A stretch of DNA of 64,000 nt from Malus domestica. Lineage: Eukaryota; Streptophyta; Magnoliopsida; Rosales; Rosaceae. Each line of letters opens with the position of its first letter. The first letter of the stretch is position 1. Positions 24,601 through 34,763 of the stretch are shown here, one piece after another. The stretch lies in contig NC_091661.1 of the NCBI RefSeq assembly GCF_042453785.1, forward strand, positions 26,031,501-26,095,500, read 5' to 3'. The position numbers and the translations under genes were made by a program. Under the pieces are notes generated by a model, which was not told where the DNA came from, searched no databases, and saw only the letters and a program-made list of their open reading frames with translations.

Positions 24601-25882
24601 TCTTGAGGTCCTTAACAAGGAAAAAATATGGAAATATTAGTAGGTAGCATCGGTTATCTAATGTAAACCTATGGGCAGAAACTATATGTTGAGAAGCAGT
24701 GGGACAGTGGAGAATATTGGTTAATTTAAATGAGCAAGCTTTAGTACGTAATTGATTGGAACCAGAATGCAAAATAGGGATTGCAGAATCATTACCTACA
24801 CCTCCAATAGTTTCATTACCAGTATACTCCTTAGGGTTGATAAGGTTTTGAAGATCAGGAGTAATGTGTGCATTAGCACCGGTGTCCAGAAGCCAATTCT
24901 GTTGCTTGTTCAGAGTATTAGGAGAGGAGGTCATAGCTGAAAGTTTGTTTGTAGGAATCCTACCTTCATACGCCGCATTCATTCGCTGGTAGCAATCAAG
25001 GGCAGGATGACCTGGTTTGCCACAAATTTGACAAACAATGCGCTCACCGGGACAAGGAAGACGATCACCATTTGGCGGGTTACGCTGATGGTTGGGACGA
25101 GGGTTGTAACCTCGGGGATTGAATGGAATGCCACGATTGGAGGAAGACACACCTCTCCCATTTCCTCTCGATCTTCCACCGCCACGACCGCGAGCAGCAA
25201 CAAAGGCATTCACAGATGCAGTCCCTGCCAAGGAAGCTGCTTGTTCCGCCATTCGACGTTCAGTGGTCAACAGTAGTGACTCAAGTGTGGGATAAGTAAT
25301 AGGAGTATCCCGAGCTTGAGCAGCACTCACTGTCATTTCAAATGCAGGTCCTAGATTGTTCAACACAATCTGTACAAGTTCATCATCATAGACAGGTTGC
25401 CCGGTTAGGGCTAGGTTATCAGATATCGCATTCATGCGATCCAGGTAATCCGCAACAGAGAGATCACCTTTCTTGGTCTGCAACAATTCATTTCGCAGGA
25501 ACAAAATTCGATTTTGGGATGTCGAGGCATACCTCTGCTCCAAGGCTTCCCAAGTGGCGCGAGCAGTCCTCTTGCTGGCCACAGTAGACAAGACAGAAGC
25601 AGTTAAGGAGCCGTTTATCCAACTAAGGATCGTTTGATCCTGTTGGACCCAAGCAGCATACTGTGGATTGACAGTGGTGATACCAGGCAAGTGTTTTGGA
25701 GGACACACCAAGGTACCATCCACATATCCCATCAGATCTCGACTTCGGAGAATTGGGAGAATTTGAGCCAACCACAGTGGGTAGTTGGATCTATCAAGCT
25801 TAATATGGACCACTGTGGAGAAAGGATGGAAGGGATTGGTGGTGATGGTGGACTGGGAGGAGGTGCCACTTTCGTCAGCCAT
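21608..25882 (-). CDS. Copia gag-pol polyprotein, intact
   Basis: 1424 residues from ATG 25880-25882 to a stop inside the 3' LTR. In order: gag (YPLWLAQILPILRSRDLMGY, then a UBN2-type region) and an Arg/Gly-rich stretch. The zinc knuckle is CQICGKPGHPALDC (about 285-298). The aspartic protease has WLLDTGANAHITPD (about 330). Pre-integrase HARLGHPSHS is followed by the integrase core with DVWSSPVISNEGF..FVDDYSRYSW and PEQNGLAERKHRHIVE. A Ser/Pro/Thr-rich linker leads to the reverse transcriptase (WVFKLKRRADGTIERHKARL, catalytic YVDDILITG). RNase H has YSDADYAGNPDTRHSTGG and DQLADIFTKGL. The order PR-INT-RT-RH is the Copia signature. The protein would assemble particles, copy the RNA and integrate the DNA. 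No stop, frameshift or missing catalytic motif was seen. The last residues (LRGGVRR) are translated from the polypurine tract and LTR. Confidence 0.97.
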   Translation of the reverse strand: MADESGTSSQSTITTNPFHPFSTVVHIKLDRSNYPLWLAQILPILRSRDLMGYVDGTLVCPPKHLPGITTVNPQYAAWVQQDQTILSWINGSLTASVLSTVASKRTARATWEALEQRYASTSQNRILFLRNELLQTKKGDLSVADYLDRMNAISDNLALTGQPVYDDELVQIVLNNLGPAFEMTVSAAQARDTPITYPTLESLLLTTERRMAEQAASLAGTASVNAFVAARGRGGGRSRGNGRGVSSSNRGIPFNPRGYNPRPNHQRNPPNGDRLPCPGERIVCQICGKPGHPALDCYQRMNAAYEGRIPTNKLSAMTSSPNTLNKQQNWLLDTGANAHITPDLQNLINPKEYTGNETIGGVGNDSAIPILHSGSNQLRTKACSFKLTNILHCPTASQHIVSAHRFTLDNRCYLLIFPYFFLVKDLKTRKTLFRGRCENGLYPFQSGSGQLQYPISSFVGVRCSVKTWHARLGHPSHSIIKFLISKKLVPIHGTSDVSFCETCPLGKSTRLPFYASESVSQFPLQLLHSDVWSSPVISNEGFRYYVLFVDDYSRYSWTFPMKNKSEVFEIFVKFKACVEKMLNLSIKTFQCDEGGEYKSRAFQNFLSTNGISQRFSCPKHPEQNGLAERKHRHIVETSVVMLSQSHLPNRFWFDACSTATYLVNRMPTKLLSHVSPYEKLFNKTPKYDMLKVFGCRCFPWLVPYTSNKLQPKSKSCVFLGYSLNHQGYRCLDVSTRRVYLSRHVLFDEDSFPFKGLTSSSADVIPPGNHMSPELLLTFNMPARSSPSQPHASSSPSITSFQPQPTSTRDQTCPSITTQLQPEQNNSLAQPHSISTTHLSSSPIQSISPLPPTLPSNEQVTVSTEPIPMVPEPQGNRMTTRSQSGIHKPNPKYAMHVTVDKFPLEPNCFSQAVKSPEWRNAMVHEFNALQQCGTWTLVPFHPSMNLLPNKWVFKLKRRADGTIERHKARLVANGFHQKVGVDYTETFSPVVKHTTIRLVLSLAVSKGWHVRQLDVQNAFLHGFLREDVYMKQPSGFTDKQFPSHVCKLQRSIYGLKQAPRAWFERFSDFLLQLGFQESSCDYSLFVYSHSGVYLILLIYVDDILITGNSPHQISRLIKRLGTLFSMKDLGPLNYFLGVEVKYDGTTMHLCQAKYALDLLSRTKFTDAKPISPPAVSGQKLSAHVGDPFEHPDLYRSVVGALQYLTVTRPDLSYAVNQVCQFMHAPTTHHWMAVKRILRYLKATPSHGLLYKPGSAQLSAYSDADYAGNPDTRHSTGGFCIYLGSNLVSWSSKKQKTVSRSSAEAEYRQLAYTAAELSWLRSLFKDLQLYLVCPQIWCDNVSSIALASNPLFHSRTKHLEVDYHYVREKVVRRELQVNYICSQDQLADIFTKGLSSSRFTLLVSKLPVVSPPVRLRGGVRRSHEST

Positions 25883-25949
25883 GGAAGCGTGAGAAAAAAA
25901 AATAAAACGAAGGGTGGATCGAGTCGTTAGACGGTAGGGCTCAATACCA

Positions 25950-26260
25950 TGAAGAATATGGTCTTTACTGATGAATAATCAAGCTTACTCACTACTCTAC
26001 CTGCTGCAATGGCAGCATAGTTTATATAAGTTTACAAGCATGCAATAAATAATAATAATGTCCTTAACCCTTGCTGTACTGACAGCATGGTTTATATACA
26101 AGTTTAATACACGCATGCAATAAATAATACAAGTGTCAGAAACCATGTGAAGTATTCCTTCTGTCAGGTTGTACAGCGAGAAGGTGGAGGTTCTGTCGTG
26201 GACCTTTCTTTAGGGTTTGGAGTCACGTGGATTCACGTGGATTCATGACTTCGTCTAACA
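25950..26260 (-). repeat. Right (5') LTR of the intact Copia element
   Basis: 311 bp, one mismatch to the left LTR by eye. On the minus strand it begins TGTTAGACGAAGTC. Two ATTCACGTGG repeats (G-box-like CACGTG cores) lie near this end, so they would sit early in the 5' LTR where promoter elements of Copia LTRs are expected. Confidence 0.95.
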
Positions 26261-27156
26261 CATAATCCCGTTTTACGCTAAGAAAATGAAAGGCAAACAT
26301 CAGTTGCATTGAATATACCACCCAGCAGGTACAAGCAAATTATAGCCCTTGTGGCATCCAACCATGCTGGAAGAACTAACTCCGGGATGCAAGGTTCGTT
26401 TAAATTGAAAGCACAGAAGAATAATCTCCTAAGCATCTTTTATGGTTACCTGTAAAAGAGCAAGTCTGTCCTTGCTCACACACTCGAATAATACTTGCAA
26501 GCAAAATTCTTGGAAATTAATGTCAGTTCTGCGTATGCATTTTAAGACTGGTTATTTCAAAGAAATTATATGGATAATGTCCAATCCTTACCCAATTCCA
26601 GACCACATGTTTTAAACTAAACCAAAAGGCTAAAGAGATAAATGCAAATACAAAAGCAGGTACTTGCCTGCTCTTCCAGGAAGGGTCGCAGCAGGGTTGT
26701 GCAAAAGCGAGCAAGCTAGGATCAGATGTGAAGGTACCAACCAACTGGTCAACAGTTACAGAACCAGGTCCATTGTCCCCGCTTGAGCAAGGATCATGTC
26801 CTTTTAAACTTGATAAACCAAACACCTGGATCAAGAGCAATTTGGTATCCACTCCGTCACCGAAATAGTTCACTAGCATAAAAACCAGTGGTAGAGAATT
26901 TTTCTACCTTATGCATTGCCCGTGATAGCAGTCTTTGACACCCTATGGGATCATCAATGTACGAACAAGCTCCAACCTTTCTTTTTGTACACACAACACC
27001 AGAATTAAATGGGCTATTCTTGTCCACAGAGGTCCACCAAGGTTCATCTGTTGAACAAAACATCGCATAACTATGAAATTAAATTAGAGCTGATGGTTTG
27101 ACTATCAAGAGTTATATTATCAGAAACAGTATAGATTCGCAAAAACAAGCAGAAAT

Positions 27157-27519
27157 TGTTAGTGTTTGTATATTTTGATATGTATTTCAATGGAAGTTCA
27201 CTGCAATGGTGAAGAAAGTTCTTGGAGAGAAGAAGATGGAAATCGTGTCTCTTCAATTCACAATGCACATATTACATTTTAACCGTTATATGTGGAAAGG
27301 AAGGGAGATCCTACACTCACCAACATACAATACAATCTTAACCATTCATTGGTATCATCCTATAAGATGATGTCACTTGTCTTATTCTATTACTTAGGCT
27401 AGATACATGATTAAAATGCCATGTGGACTATGATCCAATGACTCCCATTCAAACTGAAACAAAAAACATGAAACATGATCCTTGCTGCCAAACTTCAGCT
27501 GAAGGGTTACAAACCAACA
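27157..27519 (-). repeat. Left (3') LTR of the decayed Copia element
   Basis: Starts TGTTAGTGTTTGTATATTTT and ends GGTTACAAACCAACA. Pairs with 32761-33123. Confidence 0.9.
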
Positions 27520-30500
27520 CTCCCTTCTAACCCTTTGGCTGATTTAACTCCAAGTAGCTCCCTTAGATACACAAATCGATCTTTAGGCAAGGCTTTAGTA
27601 AGAATATCTGCAATCTGCTCCTCTGTCCAGTAGTACACCAACTCAATTTCTTTGGCTTGAATTGCTTCTCGGATGAAGTGAAATTTCCTGTTGATGTGTC
27701 TTGTCTTTTGATGAAAGACTGGATTCTTTGCCATAGCAATGGCTGATGTATTATCACACATGATCTGAGTTCCCTCCACTTGTTCTTCTCCAAAGTCTTC
27801 TAGAACAAATCTCAGCCATTTTGCTTGTGATGTAGCTTCTAGGGGTGGGTTCGGTTTAAATCGGTTCGGTTTTTTGCCAAAACCGAAACCAAACCGAAAT
27901 TTCGGTTCGGTTCGGTTCGGTTCATTTTTTTTTCGGTTTTTTTCGGTTCGGTTTTTTTTCGGTTCGGTTTTTTCCGGTTCAGTTTCGGTTTTTTATTTAT
28001 TTTTTCTTTCAAAAAATGAAAAACATTGAAATTTTAAATTTTAACATATCCAACACAATCATAACATAAGCATTCTAACTAGAATCAAAGATAATGAAAA
28101 TAAATATTTAAAGTTGAACTAAAATCATCAATCAAGTCTTCCAAAGCCCAAACTAATAACCTCACAACGCAAAAATCGTACAAATGACTTAGAAAAGTTA
28201 AATTGTATGATGTTGTTCAAAGATCAGGGTTGTTTGCTTGTAACTGCATGTTGACAACTTGATTAGTAAAAGTAATGCGTGGGTGGATTTATTTAGTGTG
28301 TGTTTGATTCTTTTCCATCACAAATTACCCAAGTAATCTACCTGAAATAAATGTTTATGGATTCTGTTACATGTTTTATGAGAGTAGATTTGGAAAAGAA
28401 AGCTGGGGCAGAAGTAGACAGTGCTATGGAGATGGATGTAGGTACTTCAGGATGAGGTTTGGTTCCGGAACCTTATATGGGGGATAAATAATAGGTTAGG
28501 GTTTAGAGTTTTTATAGGCATTTTTTTAATATTTTGAGCTTAAAGTTTGACAACACATTGGGTTTAGCACATTTTAACTTACAAATTGGGTTTAGAAAAT
28601 AATATCCAAAACAAATAATTAAATAAAAAAATTAATTTAATTAATTCGGTTTGGTTCGGTTTGGTTCGGTTTCTAGATCACTAAAACAGAATCGAACCAA
28701 AAGAATTCGGTTCAGTTCGGTTTTTTCAATTCGGTTCGGTTTTTTCGTTCGGTTCGGTTTTTTCGGTTTCGGTTCGGTTTGGTTTTCGATTTTTTGAACC
28801 CACCCCTAGTAGCTTCTGCAACACTAACATATTCTGCTTCAGCAGTAGACAATGCCACAATATTTTGTTTGATTGAAGCCCATGAGAACATACCAGATCC
28901 TAGTGTGAATGCATAACCTGAAGTACTTCTCATATCATCCTCACTTCCAGCCACTGTCACAATAGCCAATTAGGGTAATTGCTTTTTCCCTTTCAAAGAC
29001 AATACCAAAATCGATTGTTCCCTGGATGTATCTCAGTACCCTCTTAGCTGTTCCCATATGTTTCTTAGTGGGATTATGCATGAACCTTGCTAATAGACTT
29101 GCTGCAAACATCACATCAGATCTAGTTGCAGTTAAATAGAGCAGACTTCCAACAAGCTGCCTATATTCTCATTCATCTACAGCTTCACTTCCATCAACTT
29201 TGCTCAACCTCTCATTCATTGCAAGTGGAGTAGCAACTGATTTGCATTCTTTCAGACCAAACTTCTCAATTAGTTTCTGTGCATATTTTTTTTGGTGTAT
29301 AAATATACTGTTCTCAGTTTGTAACACACCCATTCCAAGAAAATGATGTAATAAGCCCAAATCAGTCATCTCATAGTGTTTCATCATGTCATTTCTAAAT
29401 TCTTCAAGCATTTGTGAACTGCTACCAGTATATACAATGTCATATACATATAGAGAGACAATAACGATACCTGAGTCCTTCCTTGTCTTAACATACAAAG
29501 TTGCCTCACTTGAACTCTTCTCACACCCTGCACTATTGATATATGCATTAATCTCATCATACTAGGCTCTTGGTGCCTGTTTCAAGCCATATAGAGCCTT
29601 GTTCAACTTGTACACCCTTGTTTCTTCACTTTCCTTCACAAAGCCTTGAGGTTGCTCAACATACATTTCTTCTTTCAGTACCCCATTGAGAAATGCAGAC
29701 TTTACATCTAATTGATACAAGTTCCATTTCTTCTGTGCAGCAAGAGAAATCAAGGTTCTAATCGTATCCAACATTGCCACAGGGGCAAAAGTCTCACTAT
29801 AGTCGATTCCGGGCTTTTGTGAATAGCCTTTAGCCACCAGCCGAGCTTTATTCTTCTGCACAGTACCATCCAGATTAAGTTTGGTCTTGTAGACCCATTT
29901 AACACCAATGACAGGCTTGTCATATGGTCTCTCAACAAGCTGCCATGTGTTGTTCTTCTCAATCATGTCAAATTCTGTTTTCATTGCACTCATTCATGAA
30001 TCATCCTTAGTTGCATCCTCATAACTTTATGGTTCAATAACACACATGTTGCATTGAGCCATGATTTCATTGATACTTTTCCATTTCTTAGGTGTATCAT
30101 CATAAGTTTGAGATCTATCAGACACATTCTCACTTTGAGAAACATTATATTCTTCAGACTGAGAGTTTTCACCAATCTCACATATTTCATTAGCATCCTT
30201 ATGTTCAGTGATAACTGGAAATGTCACTCCAGTATTTATATTGCAATTCCAATCCCAAGAGTTATTCTCATCAAATGTGACATCCCTTGAGAGAACAATC
30301 TTTCTTGAGATAGGATCAAACAATCTGTAACCTTTCTCACTTGCATCATAGCCTACAAAGATACACTTGTGACTGTTTTCTTCTAGTTTATGTCTGAGAT
30401 TAGAAGGTATATGCACATAGCACAATGAGCTAAATATCTTCAAATGAGCTATTCCAGGTTTTCTGCCACTGTAAGCTTCAAATGGGGTTGACTTATTCGA

Positions 30501-32641
30501 GGCTTTGGTAGGACACCTATTGATCAAATAGACTGCAGTATTCACTGCCTCTGCCCAAAATGCATATGGAAGGTTTTTTTCATGTAGCATTGACTTTGCC
30601 ATCTCCACCACAGTCCTATTCTTTCTTTCGGACACTCCATTTTGTTGAGGAGTGTAGGCCATAGTCAATTGTCTCTGAATTCCTTGTCCATTATAGTATC
30701 TGTCAAACTCTGCAGAAAGGAATTCTCCCCCTCGATCACTTCTGAGACATTTAACCTTATATCCACATTGTAACTCAGTTATTGCCTTGAACTTTTTGAA
30801 ACATTCAAACGCATCAAACTTATTTCTCAGAAAGTACACCCATGACATCCTTGTGCACTCATATGTAAACAACAAGAAGTACTTGTTTCCAGAATGAGAC
30901 TCTACTTGCATTGGACCACAGATATCTGTATGAATCAACTCCAATGGATCTTTAGCTCTCTAAGTCGATTGAGAAGGGAATGAGTCCCTGTGTTGTTTGC
31001 CCAACATGCAACCTTCACACACACTTGATGACATTTCTAATTTAGGCAATCCATGCACCAGCCCCTGTTCTTCAAGTACCTTGAGACTTCTCTCATTCAA
31101 ATGACCCAATCTCTTATGCCATATCTAATAGCAATGTGTGACACCTGCTCTTAATGCATACTGTGTTGCTAGCAACATTGTCAAAGGAAAACATCTATTG
31201 TTGGTCATATGCACCACCCTCACTACTAAATTATCCAGTGACCAACCATAAAAAATATTAACTACATCACCTCCAAACAACAGATAATAACCGTTTTCCA
31301 TCATTTATCCTACACTGAGAAGATTTTCCTCAAGTCCAGGAACAAGCATTACTTCTTGTATATGTTTTCTTCCCAATTTAGTTTCAATCACCAAGGTTCC
31401 CTTTCCTGCCACTTGACAAATTTATCTAGTTCCTGTCTTTACTTTGGAAGTCAAATCTCTCTGAACATTAACCAACAGTCTCTCATCTCCTGTCATGTGG
31501 TTACTACAACCATTATCAATGAGTTATTAACTTTCGCATCTGTCACTGCATTGCAGGCATAAAACAATGATCCTGTATCTCCCATCTGCTTTACATAATT
31601 AACTTTCTGCACTCATTTATTCTCATGACAATCTTTCATAGAATGGCCTGGCTTACCACAGCCTGTGCATTTTGGTTTACCTTTATACCAACACTTCCCA
31701 TAGTGTAACATGTCACACCATTTACAATCACTCTGAAAGTTGTTTTGCTTCTGAGCATAATTAGGCCTATGATCCCAATTCCTTTGAGTATTATTCGGTC
31801 TCTGAGAATAATTGGGTTTGTGATCCCAACTTCTTTAAGTGTTATTCTGCTTCTAAACAAAGTTTGGTTTATGATCCCAACCTTTTCCCCTTGACTTCCA
31901 ATTCTCTTGAGACCTCTGATCTTTCCCATAAAATCCACCACTTCTGGCACCCTTAGATGCTACATTTAAACTTGCAAATGCTTTCTCATTCGAAGACTCA
32001 GTATGTAAATCAAGCCTCTGCTCGAATCCTTTTAGAGAAGCTACAACTTCTTGAACCTCAATAGTTTCAAGATCTCTAGAATGCTCAATCACATAACACA
32101 TTGCATCATATGTTTTTGGAAGACTAATTAGTAATTTCTGCACAATTATCTCCCTAGATAGTTCTTCTCCATAACTTTTCATTTGATTAATGATATCAAA
32201 CAATCAAGAGAGATATACATATAATGATTCACTATCCTTCATACGAGTATATTCAAAATCTTTATGTAACCCTTGCAATTTTACATTTCTTACTTGTTTA
32301 TCTCATCGGAATTCACCCTTTAGAACATCCCAAGCTTCTTTAGATGTCTCTTCATTCACGATTCTGGGAAAGATCTGGTCCGAAACTGCACCTTGAATCA
32401 TTCCAAGCGCATGAGCATCATTCATCAAAATCTCACTGAATGACACTTTATATGTCATCTCCTTCTTCGTCTTGTCGACCACAGCTTTCTTAGACTTCGG
32501 ATCTGGAGGTTCAAACCCATTTTCAACCAACTCCCACAAACCATACGATTTCAGTATAGTTGGCATACGAATCTTCCAAAATTCATAGTTCTCTCCATTG
32601 AAGATCGGAGCTCTAAGCTCGACATTGCCGGACCCAGCCAT
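27507..32641 (-). pseudogene. Broken Copia gag-pol of the decayed element
   Basis: Reading leftwards: gag from ATG 32639-32641 (LRAPIFNGENYEFWKIRM), interrupted after about 112 codons and resumed at 32203-31853. A zinc knuckle CTGCGKPGHSMKDC lies near 31660. Integrase core is at 30944-30027 (MELIHTDICGPMQVESHSG, QQNGVSERKNRTVVEM). Reverse transcriptase is at 29993-29562 ([20 protein letters not shown]), stopping at a TAG after GLKQAPRA. It resumes at 29498, where the catalytic motif reads YVYD instead of YVDD. RNase H is split by the inserted hAT-type element: 28969-28812 (STSGYAFTLGSGMFSW) and 27838-27507 (EEQIADILTKALPKDRF). Many stops and the lost catalytic Asp show that it makes no active enzyme. 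Confidence 0.92.
27840..28808. mobile_element. Non-autonomous hAT element inside the decayed Copia
   Basis: The inverted ends are TAGGGGTGGGTTC and GAACCCACCCCTA. A perfect 8 bp target duplication, GTAGCTTC, lies at 27832-27839 and 28809-28816; 8 bp is the hAT signature. Both subterminal regions are built of CGGTTCGGTT-type short repeats in inverted orientation, so the ends can form large hairpins. The A/T-rich core has no transposase. It cut the Copia RNase H frame. Confidence 0.9.
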
Positions 32642-32760
32642 ATTAGACTTGGATACAAGAAATCACAATTTCCAGATTCGATTAAAGCTCAAAGATGTAG
32701 CTCAATCGCACTCACAGATTTCACGCCCAGATTAGACGATGAAACCAGGCTCTAAGGCCA

Positions 32761-33123
32761 TGTTAGTGTTTATATATTTTGTTATGTATTTCAATGGAAG
32801 TTCACTGCAATGGTGAAGAAAGTTCTTGGAGAGAAGAAGATGGAAATCGTGTCTCTTCAATTCACAATGCAAAGATTACATTTTAACTATTATATGTGGA
32901 AAGGAAATGAGATCATTTACTCACCAACACACAATACAATCTTAACCATTCATTGGTATCATCCTATAAGATGATGCCACTTGTCTTATTCTATTACTTA
33001 GGCTATATACATGATTAAAATGCCATGTGGACTATGATCCAATGACTCACATTCAAACTGAAACAAAAAACATGAAACATGATCCTTACTGCCAAGCTTC
33101 AGCTGAAGGGTTACACACCAACA
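32761..33123 (-). repeat. Right (5') LTR of the decayed Copia element
   Basis: Partner of 27157-27519. Differences include TTTATATATTTTGTT against TTTGTATATTTTGAT at the start. Confidence 0.9.
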
Positions 33124-33964
33124 TAAATAAGTGCATACCTTAAGGGATAAGATCTATTATCTGCAGCCAATACAGAGGGCCGCAAATGTGTATTGCCTTC
33201 AACTGCAGACAACAGAAAATCAAACAATCCGTTAACCAGTTTTCTATGTAACATATATGCAGTAGCAATCAAATTCATTCCAAGGTGATTAACTCACCAC
33301 TTGAAGTCATGCAGGAACACTAAACCTACATATAAATATATTGTATTCGACAGTCCATAAATGCTCCAGTAAAAAAAAACACACTTCACAATGTTTAAAA
33401 CTGCTGTATTTTATATAACAGTTTCTTCAAATATTTTTCTCAAAAATCCAGGAGGAAAATTTATGTGCAGAGCTAGATATTTCCCAAGCAAAGTCTCATT
33501 TCATTTCAATTATATGGGCGAAGAGAGGGAAATTGAAGAATTATGATTTCCTACGGAGTTAATCTTAATAGCTGAAACTTACAGTGTCACGTTCTGGCAG
33601 AAGGCAAGGCGTAACCTCACAAAAACTTGTTTCTGCATACTGTTCAGTTTCCCTAATTGTAACTTCAAGAGGGGCATACACAGGTAGACCGGTGTCAACA
33701 TCAACCGTCTGGATCCAACGGGCTTCAGTTGCAAGTACAAACAAGTGTCGAAAAGCCTGAAAATACACTTCCTTTAGAAACTCAAGATACTAAAAATTAA
33801 CAATCAGTTATCCTAGGGTGAAAAAGCAAACCCTATCCATTGGCTCTTGAAAAAAGTTATATGACCTAAACAAATATATATTTTAAACATGTTTCCCTCT
33901 AACCTTTTTATTCAAGGTCAATATTATTGGCCCTTTAGTATTATCAAGTTAAGAATTAAACAAA

Positions 33965-34118
33965 AGGAACTTTAACGAAAAGCTACTGGTACTGTTCACT
34001 TTAACGAAAAACTATATTTTTACATTAAAAAGTCAATCATGATACTATTCACTTCACCCTTTATTTTGTTTTTATCGTTAAAACTCAAAGTTTTCAAGCC
34101 ATTTTCATTAGTTTTCCT
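33965..34118 (-). mobile_element. Short MITE, family A, copy 2 (inverted)
   Basis: Starts AGGAACTTTAACGAAAA and ends CATTTTCATTAGTTTTCCT. The internal blocks ACTGTTCACTTTAACG, TACATTAAAAAGTCAATC and TTTATCGTTAAAACTC are the reverse complement order of the copies at 2151 and 51523. Confidence 0.7.
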
Positions 34119-34204
34119 TTAAACGAATACATTTTTCAAAACTAATTTTAGATGTATATAATTGAGTGTTTGACATACTTGGCCCTTTAGTATTAACTAC
34201 GCAA

Positions 34205-34763
34205 TGTCTTTACATACTTGTTGGTTTCTAACATTGCAAACATCGATGAATTGCAATCTAAAACATTGAGTGTTTGACATTTCTACAACTTTTACCGGTA
34301 ATTATGTTTGTTTTAAAAACCATAGAATTCCAAACTATAGAATAACTTATGCCTTGACGCTGACATAGTCAACTCTAACACACTTTCTACAACCATGCAA
34401 GAGATCTTTATTGACGTCTTCAACTTTCTTCATGTCATCAAAATTAGGCAGTTGTAGTGAAAAACTCAACAACCACACCTATTTGTCACATTCGAAAAAG
34501 CACATCAAGGATATAAACTATACATAGACAAAATAAGAAACCTTGCATATGGTCTCTGCTAGTGTCCTACAATTAACGAGTTAAAGCTCTACTACCGAAG
34601 ATTTTCTGAATTACCTTAATAGTAAAGTATAATTAATATGGTTCCATGCAATATAAACTAAACTAAAAAAAAAAAAACTAAACCGAAATAAAATTAAATT
34701 GAAAAAATCGAAAGAAATCAAACTTGACTGAATAGTAATGTCAATTCCATTTTCAATAAAATT
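34205..34763. repeat. Diverged direct repeat, copy 1
   Basis: About 560 bp starting TGTCTTTACATACTTGTTGG and ending with AATAGTAATGTCAATTCC. It matches 35776-36372 in the same orientation along its length with many substitutions and small indels. No protein frame spans it. The pair is spaced 1.57 kb apart and could be degraded LTRs or a local duplication. Confidence 0.75.

Larger units (their letters stand above)
21325..26260 (-). mobile_element. Full-length, near-pristine Ty1/copia retrotransposon
   Basis: LTRs at 21325-21635 and 25950-26260 (311 bp each) start TGAAGAATATGG and end GTCTAACA on the plus strand, and differ at one position by eye (CAAGTGCC against CAAGTGTC). The 5 bp target duplication CATAA is perfect at 21320-21324 and 26261-26265. 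On the minus strand the primer-binding site next to the 5' LTR reads TGGTATTGAGCCC, similar to initiator-Met tRNA sites. The polypurine tract next to the 3' LTR reads TTGCGGGGGGG. One uninterrupted 1424-residue gag-pol frame fills the interior. It lies in the APC1-pseudogene intron between exons 26450-26528 and 21089-21189, so it arrived after that copy existed. It has everything needed for autonomous movement as far as sequence can show. Confidence 0.97.
27157..33123 (-). mobile_element. Decayed Ty1/copia retrotransposon
   Basis: LTRs at 27157-27519 and 32761-33123 (363 bp each) begin TGTTAGTGTTT and end CCAACA. They differ at roughly fifteen positions by eye, so this insertion is much older than the neighbouring Copia element. 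Flanks are GAAAT at the left and TAAAT at the right, a target duplication with one change. The interior is a broken gag-pol interrupted by a 969 bp hAT-type element. It lies in the APC1-pseudogene intron between exons 33139-33202 and 26908-27047. Confidence 0.93.
20598..33756 (-). pseudogene. APC1: Anaphase-promoting complex subunit 1 (APC1), C-terminal remnant split by retrotransposons
   Basis: Seven exons read leftwards: 33583-33756, 33139-33202, 26908-27047, 26668-26825, 26450-26528, 21089-21189 and 20598-20984. They encode the conserved APC1 C-terminus: HLFVLATEARWIQTVDVDTG, CEVTPCLLPER, HICGPLYW, FNSG..KRKVGACSYIDDP, TSDPSLLAFAQPCCDPSW, FCLQVLFECVSKDR, LAYNETLLSGR and FSVPAPRVIKMAVEKL..LFPRTHISAI. 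Breaks: TAA in the second listed exon at 33140-33142; a frame change in exon 21089-21189, which is 101 nt long where phase-0 joining needs a multiple of three; and TGA at 20814-20816 where the family has Trp in SGRWP. The intron after 26668 uses a GC donor (AG|GCAAGT). No exon for the first 80-90% of APC1 was found to the right. APC1 is the large scaffold of the cell-cycle ubiquitin ligase. This copy cannot supply it, so a functional APC1 presumably lies elsewhere. Confidence 0.9.

Noticed and set aside
20598..33756. Reading the APC1 exons as a functional gene
   Set aside because: There are two in-frame stops and a frame change, and no exons for most of the protein. Sequencing error alone would need several independent mistakes.
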